Below, one piece after another: positions 62,522 to 64,000 of a stretch of 64,000 bases of DNA. The DNA is from Misgurnus anguillicaudatus (lineage: Eukaryota; Chordata; Actinopteri; Cypriniformes; Cobitidae), in assembly GCF_027580225.2 (NCBI RefSeq), contig NC_073358.2, positions 9,305,501 to 9,369,500 on the forward strand, given 5' to 3'. Numbering within the stretch: the first letter of the stretch is position 1; each line of letters opens with the position of its first letter. Below the pieces are notes generated by a model, which worked only from the letters and a program-made list of their open reading frames with translations, ran no database searches and was not told where the DNA came from. The position numbers and the translations under genes are program-made.

Positions 62522-63163
62522 AGAGACACTCCACATTTTTTGAAAATAGGCTAATTTTTCAGCTCCCGAGTTAAACGATTGTTTTTTACCATTTTGGAAT
62601 CCATTCAGCTGATCTCCGGGTCTGGCGGTAATACTTTTAGCAAATCTTAGCATAATCCATTAAATCTGATTAGACCATTAGCATCGCGCTAAAAATGACC
62701 AAAGAGTTTCGAGACTCTTCTGTAGTTACATTGTGTACTAAGACTGACGGAAAATTAAATGTTGCGATTTTCTAGGCAGATATGGTTAGGAACTATACTC
62801 TCATTATGGCGTAATAATCAAGTTTGCTGCTGTAACATGGCTGCAGGAGGCGCAATGATATAATGCAGTGCCCGAAAATAGCCCCCTGGTTACTTTCAAT
62901 AGCAGGGGACTATTTTTGGGCACTGCATAATATCAGTAGAGTCTACAGAAGAGTCAAGTTTTAAATAGGAAAAATATAGAAACTCTTTGGTTATTTTTTA
63001 ACGTGATGCTAATGGTCTAATCAGATTCAATGGATTATGCTAAGCTATGCTAAAAGTGGTAGTGCCAGACCCAAAGATTGGCTGAATGGATTCCAAAATG
63101 GTAAAAATCAAATGTTTAACTCTAGGGGAGCTAGAAAATGAGCATATTTTTAAAAGTGTCCCT
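62522..63163. mobile_element. Complete foldback MITE with TTAA flanks
   Basis: Ends AGAGACACTCCACATTTT and AAAAGTGTCCCT stand next to TTAA. Both arms carry CATAATCCAT and GCTAATGGTC-type blocks in opposite orientation. The centre is a palindrome around GTGCCCGAAAATAGCCCCCT. Sister fragment at 24420-24902. Confidence 0.88.
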
Positions 63164-63759
63164 TTAAGTTTAAATAATGAAATATTGGCTGAAATGAAAC
63201 AAAAGGCTACATTAATTGTTATTCTGATATCAGAAAGGCCAAATATGACAGTGTTGAAAATCCATTTATTTTGTGATTTACCACATAAACTCATGCTACC
63301 TAATGTAAAGAACATTCTGTGAAATTATAATCTTGATATCTTTTATTTTGACTAAGATCATGTCAAAAATTCAAATTAAAATGGTGCTGCTCCCAATCTC
63401 TATTATTAGATTATGAGACTTCATCCTGGATTATACCATACAGTGTGAGGTCAAAACAATCTCACAACACCTGACACAGACACACGTTTGTGCCTGTAAA
63501 ACACATCACAGTCCCTGCGCCACCTCTTCGAGATTCATATTACAAGCTTTGCCATCATTTGATCAGGCACGGCTATGGCCACCTCCTGACATTCATGATT
63601 AATTTAAAGCAGGGCAAAACTGCAAGCCAGACCTGCTAAGTCACCATGGCTACAGTAAAAGGAGGCGGTGATGAGGCGTCTCATGGGACGTGATGCCTGA
63701 TGTGATGCCTCGCCTCCGTTAAAACACAGCGCAGTTGCAGGGACACAGTGCTCGTCTCA

Positions 63760-63817
63760 ATGGCTAATGTTAGGCATTTCATCTTGATTCTTCTCTACTG
63801 TGACAGAATAAGCACAG
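63760..63817 (+). CDS. Possible first coding exon with signal peptide, gene unknown
   Basis: ATG GCT AAT opens a short hydrophobic frame (MANVRHFILILLYCDRIST) that ends in a good donor, ACAG|GTATGT. This looks like a secretory or membrane protein signal-peptide exon. The rest of the gene would lie beyond the right edge. I do not recognise the protein. The frame is short, so chance is a real alternative. Confidence 0.35.
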
Positions 63818-64000
63818 GTATGTTGTTGTCTTATTTATTATGTATGTTTGCTGCATAGTGTGACATTTGCTGCTTGTTTTCCAGCTTTGACATCATGACC
63901 TTGCCAGTCAGTTTCTATTGACTGTTATGATAATGCTTCTGTCAAAGTATCTAAGGAATGGCAATAGGATTGCATTGAAATATACCAGAATAAAAAAATA

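Overview
The window is a piece of a teleost fish nuclear genome, most likely a cyprinid-type fish. The base composition is AT-rich. The genes are split by GT-AG introns. About half of the non-coding sequence is small DNA transposons, Tc1 elements, tRNA-headed SINEs and microsatellites of types common in carp-like fishes. The fish assignment is inferred from protein sequence and repeat style; no species can be named from what is visible. I found no CRISPR array, operon, phage or other prokaryote-like system, and no new multi-gene system.

Seven vertebrate genes can be read exon by exon; six have consistent reading phases at all mapped junctions and the seventh (cplx4) has one uncertain exon boundary. 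Left to right: the 3' end of gldc (+, glycine cleavage P-protein); coq2 (-, complete, 384 aa, ubiquinone prenyltransferase); mfsd10 (+, complete, 453 aa, major facilitator transporter); secisbp2 (+, 746 aa model, selenocysteine insertion factor); prlr (-, 502 aa, prolactin receptor with a short cytoplasmic tail); malt1 (+, 793 aa, paracaspase); and the 3' exons of a complexin-4-like gene (-). A signal-peptide-like first exon (+) of an unknown gene sits at the right edge.

The gldc and coq2 genes converge tail to tail with poly(A) signals about 40 bp apart. The coq2/mfsd10 and prlr/malt1 pairs are divergent. These genes are functionally unrelated (one-carbon metabolism, quinone synthesis, transport, selenoprotein translation, endocrine and immune signalling, synaptic release), so the layout is synteny and not a pathway cluster.

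The most interesting signals are: a shared promoter element (CGCGAGA motif plus a 23-bp block identical between two genes) at the 5' ends of mfsd10, secisbp2 and malt1; two consecutive 24-nt microexons in malt1; a 72-nt stop-free intron in secisbp2; and several transposon insertions that can be dated relative to each other because target duplications and empty sites are visible within the same window.
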